36,265 bases of DNA, from IMG/VR virus record IMGVR_UViG_3300045921_000132, positions 1 to 36,265 of that record. The stretch is one strand, 5' to 3'. This DNA is from a virus. Both the position numbers and the translations under genes were made by a program. Below the pieces are notes generated by a model. That model worked only from the letters and a program-made list of their open reading frames with translations, did not search any database and was not told the origin of the DNA. Every line of letters starts with the position of its first letter. Position 1 is the stretch's first letter. Below are positions 15,054 to 23,338 of this stretch, piece after piece.

Positions 15054-16813
15054 GCGCTGACCTCCTGTGGCGTGGTCTGTGCGTCGGCAGGCGCAGGGCT
15101 GGGCTTGGGCGTGCCGGGCGCTGTGACGGGCATTCCGCCGGTGAGCCACGGCGGCACGGGCAGGCCCAGCTGCTCGTAGCGCCTCATGAGGCGGGCCTTG
15201 TCCTGCAGCGTCTCGTCGAGATCGATGCTCATCTGGTCGCAGATGGCGTACGGGCTGCGCATGTCGTAGGTCATCTCCATCGCGGCCGAGCTGGTCTCGC
15301 CCTGCGGGTCCACCCACTCCCACTTGGGCGGTTGGAACACGGCGGAGCGCAGCAGCTCGCTGTAGCGGCCGGCGTCGACCGGGGTGCCGTCGTCGAGCAC
15401 GATGGAGCGCGTGATCAGCGCCATGCGCAGCCAGTCGGCAAACACGGGGCGCACGAAGGCGTCCACCAGCCACCGCTGCAGGGCCCGCCAGTGCCGGCGC
15501 TCGCTCAGCTCGGCAATGCGCGCCGAGCTGTAGTTCACGCCGGTCATGTTCCCCGACAGGTTGTGGTGCGCCACGTTGAGCCCGGCCGACAGGCTGCGGC
15601 GCGAGTCGTCGACGAAACCCGTGTACGCCTGGTGCGGGTAGGCTGGGTCCCAGCCCTTGAACGTGACGCCGGGCGGCAGCGCCTCCAGCATGCCGGCGTC
15701 CACGTCCTGCACCAGCTCGCCGGTGGCGTCCCTGAGCTGATCCCAGGTGACCTCGACGCCGTTGGCGGCGTCTGGATGCACCTCGTAGAAGCCCATCTTG
15801 GAGGCGCCCACACGGGCCGCGACCATGGCGTACTGCTCGAAACCGTCCAGCATGTTGCCGCGCCTCAGCACGGCCGATGCCCAGGGGTAGCCGCGCAGCT
15901 GCTCGGGGCGGCGCAGCACGAAGCCGTGCAGCAGCTGATCGGCCGGCACGCGCTCGCTGATCAGCGATGGGCCTATACCCGTGCCGCGGTCTCCGGGGTG
16001 GCCGTTGGTGAGCCACAGGGCCACGGTGCGGCCCGTGGCGGCGTCAATCTCCACGCCCAGGCGGATGCCGTTGGACCCAGCGCCGCTCGGCGCCACGTTG
16101 CGCGCGGTGTCGATGCGGTCCACGTCCAGCATCTGCAGCGCGTAGCCGTGATGCAGCTTGGGGTCGCGGACGCGGCGAAGCAGGAACTCACCGTCGCGCG
16201 CGGTGCCCTCGGCCACGCTGCGGCAGACCTGGGCGAAGCTCAGGCGGCCGGTGAGCTCGCAGCGGCCTGGCATGCACCAGTCGGCCCAGGCGTCCTCTAT
16301 GGCGCGGTTCAGCCGCTCGTCGAACTGCTCGCCGCCCCTCATTCGCAGGCGCATCTGCAGGCGCGGCGCCTCGCTGCCGACCATGTTGTCGGCCACCAAG
16401 GCGGCGTAGCGCTCGCCCATGTCGGTGTTCATGATCCAGTCCCGGCTGCGGGCGCGCAGCGACGTCAGCGCGGCCTCCAGGTCGGCGTTGATGCCGGTGT
16501 TGAACACCAGCCAGCCGGCGGTGTGCCGGTCGGCTGAAGCAGCGGCAAAGGCCCGGGACTCGTGCGACGCAAAGGCGCGCTGGCCGCTGACCTGCGGGAA
16601 GGCCGGCTCGGGCAGCTCGGCGAGCATGGCGTCCATGGCCTTGCGCAGCGGCCGGCCGCTGACGTGGCGCCGCAGCTCGGCCATGGCGCGCGCTTGCTCT
16701 CGCGCGCTGTCGCGGCTGCGCCGCTCGGCTTGGCGCGCCTGCACGAACTGCGTGAGCACGCGGCTTGGCCGATACGGGGCCTGGGCCAGGTCGTGATGCA
16801 CCGCGCCGGTCAT
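15050..16813 (-). CDS. Portal protein (lambda gpB type)
   Basis: A 587-residue protein with lambda-family portal features: SRDWIMNTDMGERYAALVADN near the N-terminus, CMPGRCELTGRLSFAQVCRS, then ALQMLDVDRIDTARN and ARVGASKMGFYE. The middle and C-terminal parts include NLSGNMTGVNYSSAR and LQRWLVDAFVRPVFADW. Twelve copies would form the DNA channel at the capsid vertex. Start ATG 16813-16811 overlaps the upstream stop. The C-terminus is a Pro/Ala-rich tail. Length fits the family. Confidence 0.92.
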   Translation of the reverse strand: MTGAVHHDLAQAPYRPSRVLTQFVQARQAERRSRDSAREQARAMAELRRHVSGRPLRKAMDAMLAELPEPAFPQVSGQRAFASHESRAFAAASADRHTAGWLVFNTGINADLEAALTSLRARSRDWIMNTDMGERYAALVADNMVGSEAPRLQMRLRMRGGEQFDERLNRAIEDAWADWCMPGRCELTGRLSFAQVCRSVAEGTARDGEFLLRRVRDPKLHHGYALQMLDVDRIDTARNVAPSGAGSNGIRLGVEIDAATGRTVALWLTNGHPGDRGTGIGPSLISERVPADQLLHGFVLRRPEQLRGYPWASAVLRRGNMLDGFEQYAMVAARVGASKMGFYEVHPDAANGVEVTWDQLRDATGELVQDVDAGMLEALPPGVTFKGWDPAYPHQAYTGFVDDSRRSLSAGLNVAHHNLSGNMTGVNYSSARIAELSERRHWRALQRWLVDAFVRPVFADWLRMALITRSIVLDDGTPVDAGRYSELLRSAVFQPPKWEWVDPQGETSSAAMEMTYDMRSPYAICDQMSIDLDETLQDKARLMRRYEQLGLPVPPWLTGGMPVTAPGTPKPSPAPADAQTTPQEVSA

Positions 16814-17376
16814 GCGATCCTCGTGTAGATGGCGCGCACCCGGCCCAGGCCGAAACGCGGCGGCCGGCCGGCGGCGACGTCTTCGGCGTTGATCTCGGAC
16901 TTGAGCCTGGCCTCGAGCTTGAGCAGCTCGTCCATGCCCATCAGACGCAGCTGGCGGCCGTTGATCTGGTGCTCCAGCACGCCGTCGGTGGCCCGGTTGG
17001 TGAGCACCGCCTGCACCGCGGCCAGGTTGATCTCGGCGGCGCTGCGGGTGTCGGTGCCGGGGGCCAGCGTGGCGGGGTTGGGATCGACGGTGACCTGGCC
17101 GCCCTCGGACGGCACGCTGTAGCGCAGCGCGCCCTTTGCCACCCACGCCGCGCAGGTGTAGGCGCCCGGGGCCCAGTTGGCCGTGGTGGCCGCACTCACC
17201 TGGACCTGGTGGTCGTCGCCGTCCGCGGTGGCGGAGAACGTGATGGCCGACCCGGTGCCGCGCGGCGTCAGCCGGTAGTGCAGCACCCAGCCGTCGCTGG
17301 CGGGGTAATCCGCCAGTCTGACGGCCGGGGGCTTGAGGGTGTCGCCGGCAACGATGCGCGATTGCATGCGCAGCAT
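16810..17376 (-). CDS. Head-tail connector-region protein (gpW position)
   Basis: A 188-residue protein directly before the portal gene, where lambda has gpW. The C-terminal part (INGRQLRLMGMDELLKLEAR) resembles the strand-then-helix of gpW-like joiners. The N-terminal about 110 residues form a beta-rich, Ser/Thr-rich domain (SAITFSATADGDDHQVQVSA) that lambda gpW lacks, so this may be a fused accessory domain. The start at 17376 has no strong Shine-Dalgarno; a second ATG three codons in is possible. A terminator hairpin lies just upstream. Confidence 0.6.
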   Translation of the reverse strand: MLRMQSRIVAGDTLKPPAVRLADYPASDGWVLHYRLTPRGTGSAITFSATADGDDHQVQVSAATTANWAPGAYTCAAWVAKGALRYSVPSEGGQVTVDPNPATLAPGTDTRSAAEINLAAVQAVLTNRATDGVLEHQINGRQLRLMGMDELLKLEARLKSEINAEDVAAGRPPRFGLGRVRAIYTRIA

Positions 17377-17394
17377 CGTGGCGGGCGGGCCGCG

Positions 17395-17424
17395 AAAAAA
17401 TAAGGCCCGAAAGTTTCGCGGGCC
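17395..17424 (-). terminator. Intrinsic terminator after the tailspike gene
   Basis: On the minus strand GGCCCG (17424-17419) and CGGGCC (17409-17404) form a six-base-pair stem with a nine-base loop that can pair further, followed by TTATTTTTT (17403-17395). This is a standard intrinsic terminator for leftward transcription ending after gene 17502-18788. A related hairpin sequence in inverted orientation lies at 19396-19425. Confidence 0.72.
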
Positions 17425-17501
17425 CGGGGCGTCAGGCGCGCTCGGCCGGACGCCGTGGCCGGCGTCAGCTGTCGCCGGCGCGGGCGGTGGTAGGGGTCAT
17501 G

Positions 17502-18788
17502 TCAGTACACGCGCCGCAGCTGCGCCGCCGCATACGCGCCGATGAACTTACGCGCCTTGTTGCCGCGGATGTCGCGGCGGTAGCCAAGATCGGCGCCGGA
17601 GGTCAGCAGTGGAGAGCCTGGAATCGGCATGAAATCGCCGTTCACGCGCGGGTCGTTTGTCGGCGAGGACGGCCCTGGGTTTCCGTCGGACGTGTTTTGC
17701 CAGACCCAGTTGTGGCTGGCCGTGCAGGCAACATTGCGGGTGACAGCGACGCCACACCCTACGATAAGGTTGTTCTGCGCGACGGCCGTAGCGTCTGATC
17801 CAAGGTTGATACCCGTATTACCGGCTTTCGCCACCGTGTTGTTTCTGGCAGTGATTCCTGTTGCAAGCGTACTTTGGTGCAGGCCGTTGTTGGTGGCGCC
17901 AACGCACAGGTTTACGTTGAATACGACCGAATTGCCAGCAACAAAAGCGTTGTAGTACCCGCCGAAGATTTTGTTCCTTGTTATGAGGGTACCGTTTATT
18001 TCCACGTACAGCGGTTGATTGCTGGCTCCGGCCTGCTTGCAAACCATGTAGTTGCCAGCGATCAGACCGCCAGAACTTGCGCCTGACGTGTCCTGGACGA
18101 TCAGGCACTGTTTCGACCCCTTGGGGTTCTCCAAATAGTTGTTGACAATCCGCGGGTTGGAGCATCCGAGCGTGGCGTCTCCTGCCAGTTGGATGCAGTC
18201 TCCGACTGCGTTTTGGCTTTGGTTGATGTCCCATATCCGGCAGTTTGACACTGTCAGATTGTTTCCATAACCAAACACGCCATCATCGGGAATGTTCCAA
18301 ATGTTGGTGTTGAGCACTCGCAAATTGTTGCCGTAGAACTGCACGCCATTCGATGTGCCTGTTCCTACGACATCGTGGATGTCGCACTGACTGATGGTAA
18401 CGTCGTTCACCAAAAGCGAAGTGCTGTTACCAATCAGAATTCCTCTTGCGTTTGCTACATTGCTGTCGTTGGTGATGTCCAGCATCTCCAACGTAGCGCC
18501 GTGAGAGTTTGTATTCAGACGCACGGAATACTGAGAATTGCATCGAATCTTTGCTTTGTAGCTCCCGCTGCGCAGCCGCTCGCCTGTATTTGGGTCGTAG
18601 CACCCAACAGTCACGTTGGAAATGCCAGCTGGGACGTTGACGGCAGTTGCCGAGACGTTGCGGTACTCGATACCTGCCGCGAACAGGTACTCGTTACCCG
18701 ACGTCATCGTCGGAGGCGCGTTGTACGGGTCGGCGAACGTACCTGTTCCGTTGACCGGGCGCTCGCCGAAAATGTAAAACGTCGCCAC
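17502..18788 (-). CDS. Right-handed beta-helix protein, probable tailspike or depolymerase
   Basis: A 428-residue protein. The middle (about residues 60-370) is made of repeating short strands rich in Asn, Gly, Ile and Val with NN and N-x-I steps (GNNLRVLNTNIWNI, GNNLTVSNCRIWDI, RIVNNYLENP), the pattern of parallel beta-helices like pectate lyase or phage tailspikes. The C-terminus has NPGPSSPTNDPRVNGDFMPI and GYRRDIRGNKARKFIGAYA, a short capping motif common in such proteins. Base composition is clearly less GC-rich than neighbours. It starts at GTG. Placement inside the head operon is unusual for a receptor-degrading protein. It could instead be an accessory virion surface protein. Confidence 0.75.
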   Translation of the reverse strand: MATFYIFGERPVNGTGTFADPYNAPPTMTSGNEYLFAAGIEYRNVSATAVNVPAGISNVTVGCYDPNTGERLRSGSYKAKIRCNSQYSVRLNTNSHGATLEMLDITNDSNVANARGILIGNSTSLLVNDVTISQCDIHDVVGTGTSNGVQFYGNNLRVLNTNIWNIPDDGVFGYGNNLTVSNCRIWDINQSQNAVGDCIQLAGDATLGCSNPRIVNNYLENPKGSKQCLIVQDTSGASSGGLIAGNYMVCKQAGASNQPLYVEINGTLITRNKIFGGYYNAFVAGNSVVFNVNLCVGATNNGLHQSTLATGITARNNTVAKAGNTGINLGSDATAVAQNNLIVGCGVAVTRNVACTASHNWVWQNTSDGNPGPSSPTNDPRVNGDFMPIPGSPLLTSGADLGYRRDIRGNKARKFIGAYAAAQLRRVY

Positions 18789-18791
18789 GAC

Positions 18792-19349
18792 TCACACCCC
18801 GCTGACGTCCACGTCAATCGTGCGCGACGTGCCACCGCTGATGACCACGTGGCAGCCGGTGGAGTTGACGCGCCGCGCGCCGTTGCCGACACCCGGCGTC
18901 GTCATGTTGCCGTCCCAGTAGTAGTACCCCAAGGCACTGACCGTGAACGTGGCGATCGGCGTGCCGGAGGCGCTGGTGTTGTCGTACACCGTCACGGTCT
19001 GCGGCGTGCCGTTGATCGCGCGGACGTTGACCCCACGGAATTCGCAGGCGCCGGTGAAGGCCGTGCCGGTGGCCGTCAGGGTGACGACAGGCGAGGCTTC
19101 GGAGAGCGCGTAGACGCTGCCATCGGCAAGCTGCACGGTGCCGTCGCCGGCCAGCGCCTGCACCGTCTGCGCCTCCGCATTGGTCAGCACGCCCCGCGTG
19201 GGCTTGAGCTCGTTGTCCGGGTCGGTCGCCACTCTGGCCGTCAGCACGAGAAACGCGCCGTACGCGGTGCTCGGGTACTGCGTGGTCCCTGCGCCCCAGA
19301 TCGACAGGCCGTCCTCCGACCTGTGCGGCGCGGTCATGATCACTCGCAT
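18792..19349 (-). CDS. Hypothetical virion-type protein paired with the beta-helix protein
   Basis: A 185-residue protein (MRVIMTAPHRSEDGLSIWGAG) with AAGGA about six bases upstream of its ATG. It is beta-rich with a Thr/Val/Gly-heavy C-terminal half (GTPQTVTVYDNTSASGTPI), consistent with an Ig-like or decoration-type fold. Only three bases separate its stop from the start of the beta-helix gene, so the two probably form one cassette. It may anchor the beta-helix protein to the capsid or tail. I do not recognise a named family. Confidence 0.6.
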   Translation of the reverse strand: MRVIMTAPHRSEDGLSIWGAGTTQYPSTAYGAFLVLTARVATDPDNELKPTRGVLTNAEAQTVQALAGDGTVQLADGSVYALSEASPVVTLTATGTAFTGACEFRGVNVRAINGTPQTVTVYDNTSASGTPIATFTVSALGYYYWDGNMTTPGVGNGARRVNSTGCHVVISGGTSRTIDVDVSGV

Positions 19350-19395
19350 GGCAGTCCTTCCGTCAGCGTGGGTTGTCGTACTGTGCCGCGGTCGC

Positions 19396-19425
19396 GGCGA
19401 AACTTTCAGGGCCCAATGTTTCGCG
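19396..19425. repeat. Inverted-repeat hairpin, partner of the element at 17391-17424
   Basis: GCGAAAC and GTTTCGC form arms of seven bases around a GGGCCC core. Read on the opposite strand, the sequence closely resembles the plus-strand sequence at 17391-17420 (shared AAAGTTTCGC and GGCCC core). The two copies thus lie in opposite orientation on either side of the beta-helix cassette. This copy overlaps the 3' end of the Mor-like gene and has no T-run, so it is a weaker terminator. Confidence 0.55.
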
Positions 19426-19750
19426 CCACGATCTGCTGCACACGCCGCAGGCTGAGCCCCTCCTGCCGGGCGATCTGCGCCAGCGGCAGCTTGGACGGTG
19501 GCGCTACCAGCGCGCAGATGCGGCGGTCGCGCTCGGCCTTGGCGCTGCGGCTGCCAACCTTGGGGGTGTAGAAGCGCACGCGCTCGCCGCCAGGGTACAT
19601 CTCGCGCACGATCTCCTCGATCACGCCGGGCAGCACGCTGCGCAGCGCGCCGATGACGGCGGACTCCACGCGCGGGTGGATAGCGGCCTGGCTGGCGAGG
19701 TCGCGCAGGAAAGCTGCCGGGGTGGGGTGCGGCACACGTTCGATGCTCAT
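19406..19750 (-). CDS. Mor-like transcription activator family protein
   Basis: A 114-residue protein with an N-terminal helical dimerisation-like half (VIGALRSVLPGVIEEIVREM) and the family signature GGERVRFYTPK followed by KAERDRRICALV and a C-terminal helix-turn-helix (LAQIARQEGLSLRRVQQIV). This is the layout of Mu Mor/C activators, which bind near position -50 and turn on middle or late promoters. It lies between large terminase and the virion cassette, sharing an ATGA overlap with terminase. It could control late genes, but as a member of the late operon it would act as positive feedback. Alternatively it may be a small-terminase-like DNA binder. Confidence 0.75.
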   Translation of the reverse strand: MSIERVPHPTPAAFLRDLASQAAIHPRVESAVIGALRSVLPGVIEEIVREMYPGGERVRFYTPKVGSRSAKAERDRRICALVAPPSKLPLAQIARQEGLSLRRVQQIVARNIGP

Positions 19751-21804
19751 AGGCGGGCCTTGCGGTTGCGGTAGTCGTGCCAGACGGCCTTCTTGGCCGG
19801 CTCCGCTGGCCGGGCCGCTGGCCGGGCCGCTGGCGCGTCGCTGGCGGCCGGCGCCGGCGGCGCTGCGGCCTCGGCCTTGGGGGCGCGCGCCAGCAGCTCG
19901 GCCTCCCACCGGTCCCAGTCCGCGGCGCGCGCGCGGTGCAGGCGCAGCTCGGGGTGGTGCGTGGCGGCGTAGGCGTGCACCCACGTGTCCAGCGGCTCGT
20001 TGCGCACGGCCCCGCGGCGCCGCACGAACCGGTTCTTGGAGGGGTCGAACACCTCGCTGATCAGGCCGTCGAAATACGAGTCGTCGAGTTGGTCGCTGAA
20101 GTGCGCGAGGCGAGGCGGCGCGTCCGGTTTGTCGTCGCTCTCCGGTCGCGCTTGCCAGGCTCGCATGGCGTCGTGGTCGGCGGCGAGGCGCGCAAACAGG
20201 ACATGCTTGGCGTTGACGGTGCCGATCTGGTACACGTGCACGCCGTGCCGGTCGGTGCGGCCGCGGCGGTCGTGGTCCTGCAGCTTGGCGCGGCTGAGGA
20301 TGGGCGCGGTGTTGGCCTTGGCGCCGTAGCTGGCCATGGGTCGCCGGATGCGGCGCTGGCGCACGTACTCCTTGACCGCCTCGGTGCGGTGGCCCAGCAT
20401 GTCGATTGAGGTGGCCTCGATGCTCATCAGCGCGCCGCTGTCGTGCGTGATCGGGCTGTTGATCAGGTCCGCGTGCGCGGCCCACACCTCCGGCCGCGCG
20501 GGGTCGCCGGGCAGCACGACGTAGTCGAGCGCCCAGAAAGCCCCGCCGCGGCCCCAGCCGACGATGTGCACCTCGAGCCGGTCGTCCTGCGTGTCGGTGC
20601 CTGCGGTGATCTTGATGACGCCGCGCGGGGCCGTGCGCAGTGGATAGGCCTCGGCGCGCTCCTGCACGACGTTGGCACGCACGCTGGCCGTGCTCTTGTC
20701 CTCCCAGGGCTCGGCCAGGCGGTCGTTGACGAAGGTCTTGAGCTTGGCCGGGTCGCCTTGGACCTCGAGCCACTTCTCGACCAGGTCTGACCAGCGCGGC
20801 CCGAGGTCGAGCTGGTAGTACAGCGCGTTGATGTGGTAGCCGCGGATGCGGGCGCCTGGGTTGGTGGCGATCCAGCGGCCGGCGGCGATCATGTCGGTCT
20901 TGGCGTACTCGTCGATCTCGCTGCCGCACTCGGCGCATACGTACCAGACGCGCCGGCGCTGGCCTGGCTGCGCGTGCTTGGCCCAGTGCAGACCGCTCCA
21001 CTGCAGGTGCTGCATGTGGCCGCAGTGGGGGCACGGCACGTGGTAGCGGCGCTGGTCGGAGCGCTCCCACAGCCAGTGCATGCGGCTGACGCTGCGCAGG
21101 CCAGGCGTGCCGATGTACAGGCGCTGGTAGTTGGTCGGGAAGGCGCTGGTGCGGCCCTCCAGCATCTCCAGCGGGTCGTCGCCGCTGCTGAGGTTGACGG
21201 CGAACTCGTCCACCTCGTCCACGATGAGGCGCCGCGCCGAAGTGAGCTTGAGCCGGCCGGGCGTGCCGGCGTGCTCGATGTAGAGCTGGCCGCCGAAGAA
21301 GTCCTTGAACGTGCGCGTGTTCGCCGCCTCGCGGCTGGCCACGCTGGTGAGCGATCGGCGCATGGCCGGGGTCTCGTCGATCGACGGCTGGAGCTTTTGC
21401 GCGACCCACTTGTCGCGGGTCACCTCGTTGGGCAGGCACACCAGCAGCGGGCAGGGGTCATGGGACATGGTGTAGCCGATGACGCTGATCGACAACGAGG
21501 TCTTGCCGAACTGGATCGGGAACATGCACACCATGTCGTGCACGCCGCTGCGGACGCTCATGGCGTCCATGGGCTCGCGCAGCGGCGGGTTGTTCGCGGT
21601 GACCCACTGTCCCGACTTGTCGCCCTGCTTGGTGCTGACCTTGAGCTCGACGTCGGCCCACTGGCTGACCGTCAGCAGCCGGCGCGGCGCCACGCCGCGC
21701 GCCATGCGCTGCAGCACGCGCTGCCGGATCGGCGGGTGCGACACCTGGCACGGCGCGGCTGCGGGCTGCACAGCGGGGTCAATGGGGGCGGCTGTGGCTG
21801 TCAT
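19747..21804 (-). CDS. Terminase large subunit (GpA family)
   Basis: A 685-residue protein of the lambda GpA type. The ATPase has a Walker A-like FPIQFGKTS (Lys101) and Walker B LIVDEVDE (193-200). A CPHCGHMQ...CAECGSEI pair around residues 265-315 looks like a zinc ribbon. The nuclease domain follows, with GTDTQDDRLEVHIVGWGRGG containing the first expected Asp cluster. The last about 50 residues are Ala/Pro-rich. It would cut concatemers and drive DNA into proheads. GpA-family enzymes usually act at cos sites. Confidence 0.95.
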   Translation of the reverse strand: MTATAAPIDPAVQPAAAPCQVSHPPIRQRVLQRMARGVAPRRLLTVSQWADVELKVSTKQGDKSGQWVTANNPPLREPMDAMSVRSGVHDMVCMFPIQFGKTSLSISVIGYTMSHDPCPLLVCLPNEVTRDKWVAQKLQPSIDETPAMRRSLTSVASREAANTRTFKDFFGGQLYIEHAGTPGRLKLTSARRLIVDEVDEFAVNLSSGDDPLEMLEGRTSAFPTNYQRLYIGTPGLRSVSRMHWLWERSDQRRYHVPCPHCGHMQHLQWSGLHWAKHAQPGQRRRVWYVCAECGSEIDEYAKTDMIAAGRWIATNPGARIRGYHINALYYQLDLGPRWSDLVEKWLEVQGDPAKLKTFVNDRLAEPWEDKSTASVRANVVQERAEAYPLRTAPRGVIKITAGTDTQDDRLEVHIVGWGRGGAFWALDYVVLPGDPARPEVWAAHADLINSPITHDSGALMSIEATSIDMLGHRTEAVKEYVRQRRIRRPMASYGAKANTAPILSRAKLQDHDRRGRTDRHGVHVYQIGTVNAKHVLFARLAADHDAMRAWQARPESDDKPDAPPRLAHFSDQLDDSYFDGLISEVFDPSKNRFVRRRGAVRNEPLDTWVHAYAATHHPELRLHRARAADWDRWEAELLARAPKAEAAAPPAPAASDAPAARPAARPAEPAKKAVWHDYRNRKARL

Positions 21805-21816
21805 GGCACCAGTCCC

Positions 21817-22323
21817 TCATGCGTCGCGCTCTTGCGCCTCGTGAGCGTGTTTGGCGAACGTGTCCGCCATGGTGCGCAGCAGGGCCTCGCACTCGGCGGC
21901 CAGCAGCGCCTCGATGCGCCTCTCGTCGCCGCCCAGGCTGGCCAGACGCGGCGGCAGGCGGTCGCGCCAAGCCTCGACAGTGGCGCGCACGATCGCGGCC
22001 ACGTCGTCTGCGGCGCGGTCGAAATCCTCCACGCGGCCGAGCTTGCCGATGCGCTCCTCCAGCTCCAGGCGCTTGAGCTCGGAGGCGTAGTACCGCTCGC
22101 GCGCCTGGGCGTTGCTGTAGTCGGCGCCCTGCACCGCTGGCGCGGCGCGCGCTGGCGCCCGGGTGGTCTCGCGGATGCGCTGGAGGCTGGCCTCGAAGTC
22201 GACCTTCAGGTCCTCCGTCAGCACCAGCCGGCCCTCCCTCTTGAGCTGGCTGACGTAGCTCTGGGCCCAGCCCTGCGAGCGGGCAAACTCCGTTTGGTTG
22301 CCGACGGCTGGCGTGTCGCTCAT
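21817..22323 (-). CDS. Terminase small subunit (Nu1-like)
   Basis: A 168-residue protein with an N-terminal winged/helix-turn-helix segment (NQTEFARSQGWAQSYVSQL) like lambda Nu1, then helices rich in Arg/Glu/Leu (ELKRLELEERIGKLG, VEDFDRAADDVAAIVR) that would bind the large subunit. It starts with an ATGA overlap and is followed by the large subunit 12 bases on. Its role is recognition of the packaging site. Confidence 0.85.
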   Translation of the reverse strand: MSDTPAVGNQTEFARSQGWAQSYVSQLKREGRLVLTEDLKVDFEASLQRIRETTRAPARAAPAVQGADYSNAQARERYYASELKRLELEERIGKLGRVEDFDRAADDVAAIVRATVEAWRDRLPPRLASLGGDERRIEALLAAECEALLRTMADTFAKHAHEAQERDA

Positions 22324-23189
22324 GACGCCGACTGGTACTTGGCTGCCCAGCGGCGCAGCTGGTCGGCCATGGCGGCATTGACTGCCGGGCCCAGACGGCG
22401 CTGGACGCCCAGCTTGGAGACGTAGAAGAAGTCGAAGCGCTGGGCTTCGTAGGTCGCGCGGGTGACGAAGATCAGGATCGGCCGCGGATCGCTGCGGCCG
22501 AGTCGCGCGAACTGCGTGATCTGGTAGATGCCGGGCAGCAGCTTGCCGCGGCCGTACGGGAACGCCACGAATCGGCCGCCGGCGCGCCGGTAGGCCGTCT
22601 CCACGCGCCGGAGCTTGGCCTGGGTCGTCTTGAGGGCGCTGGCCGACATGGGCCCGACGAAACCGGATCCGGGGCGCGCGTTGCGCAGCATGCGGCGTTC
22701 GGCCCCGCTGACCGACGGGAGAGCGCTGGTGGCGCCCTGCGTGGGCTCTATGCGCAGTTGGCTGAGCACCTGGCGCAGCTGCCCGGTGCTCATGTTGCCG
22801 TAGGCGTCGAGCTTGGCGAACTTGCCCGGCACCGCGAACGTGTCGTCTGGCATGGCGCCGGCGCTGATCAGCAGCCGTTCGAACCGCTTGAGGCGCCGCG
22901 AGCCGCCGAAAACGTGCGGTTTCAGGAAGCCGACGGTGAACGGCCAGTCGCTGACGCCGACCTCGGCCTGCAGGCTGGCGGCGGTGGCGCGCTGGACGTA
23001 GATCTGGCCCAGGGCGAACGGCGTCGGGCGGTCGAACACGTCGCGGATCTCGCGCTGCTCGTCCTCGCGCACGCCCTGCGCTACGGCCGTGAGCGCGGTC
23101 GCCAGGCCGGCAGCAAAGCGCCGGGAGCTGAACTGGGCGTAGCTCCGGCGCACGCGCTCCAGGTCGGTGGTGTCGATCTCGTAGAGCAT
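22320..23189 (-). CDS. Phage protein preceding terminase, possibly a minor tail (gpZ-like) protein
   Basis: A 289-residue protein starting MLYEIDTTDLERVRRSYAQF. It is basic with many Arg, contains FVAFPYGRGKLLPGIYQI and RSDPRPILIFVTRATY, and ends in helices (NAAMADQLRRWAAKYQ). Such a beta-and-helix pattern with a late PILIFV strand resembles minor tail protein Z-like proteins of siphophages, though here the gene lies before terminase. The assignment is tentative. ATG 23189-23187 follows AGGA about nine bases upstream. A repeat-rich non-coding stretch lies immediately upstream. Confidence 0.55.
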   Translation of the reverse strand: MLYEIDTTDLERVRRSYAQFSSRRFAAGLATALTAVAQGVREDEQREIRDVFDRPTPFALGQIYVQRATAASLQAEVGVSDWPFTVGFLKPHVFGGSRRLKRFERLLISAGAMPDDTFAVPGKFAKLDAYGNMSTGQLRQVLSQLRIEPTQGATSALPSVSGAERRMLRNARPGSGFVGPMSASALKTTQAKLRRVETAYRRAGGRFVAFPYGRGKLLPGIYQITQFARLGRSDPRPILIFVTRATYEAQRFDFFYVSKLGVQRRLGPAVNAAMADQLRRWAAKYQSAS

Positions 23190-23210
23190 GCCGAGGATCC
23201 TGGTGGCAAT

Positions 23211-23317
23211 GTTAGCGCGTACTAACTTCAGCTACGTGAGTGAGCACTAACTAACGGGTGCACGGGGTCCGAACTTCCCGCATTGTGAAACGCAAGGAAG
23301 GACCCAGTAACGTGCAC
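23211..23317. other. Non-coding dyad and CTAAC repeats upstream of the packaging genes
   Basis: Positions 23211-23226 read GTTAGCGCGTACTAAC, with inverted GTTAG and CTAAC arms; two more CTAAC copies overlap at 23247-23255. Next comes a broken dyad: GTGCACG (23258-23264), GGGTCC (23265-23270) and TTCC (23275-23278) pair with CGTGCAC (23311-23317), GGACCC (23300-23305) and GGAA (23296-23299). The stretch separates RusA from the packaging and structural genes. It could hold a late promoter/operator or the cos site. I cannot choose between these. Confidence 0.55.
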
Positions 23318-23338
23318 ATGCTTGGTGCGTGCGTGTGG

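Noticed and set aside
15054-16016. Upstream extension of the protease-capsid frame to 1002 codons
   Set aside because: The extension overlaps the portal gene in another frame and reads as Arg/Pro/His-rich shadow text. The ATGA overlap at 15053 is the natural start.
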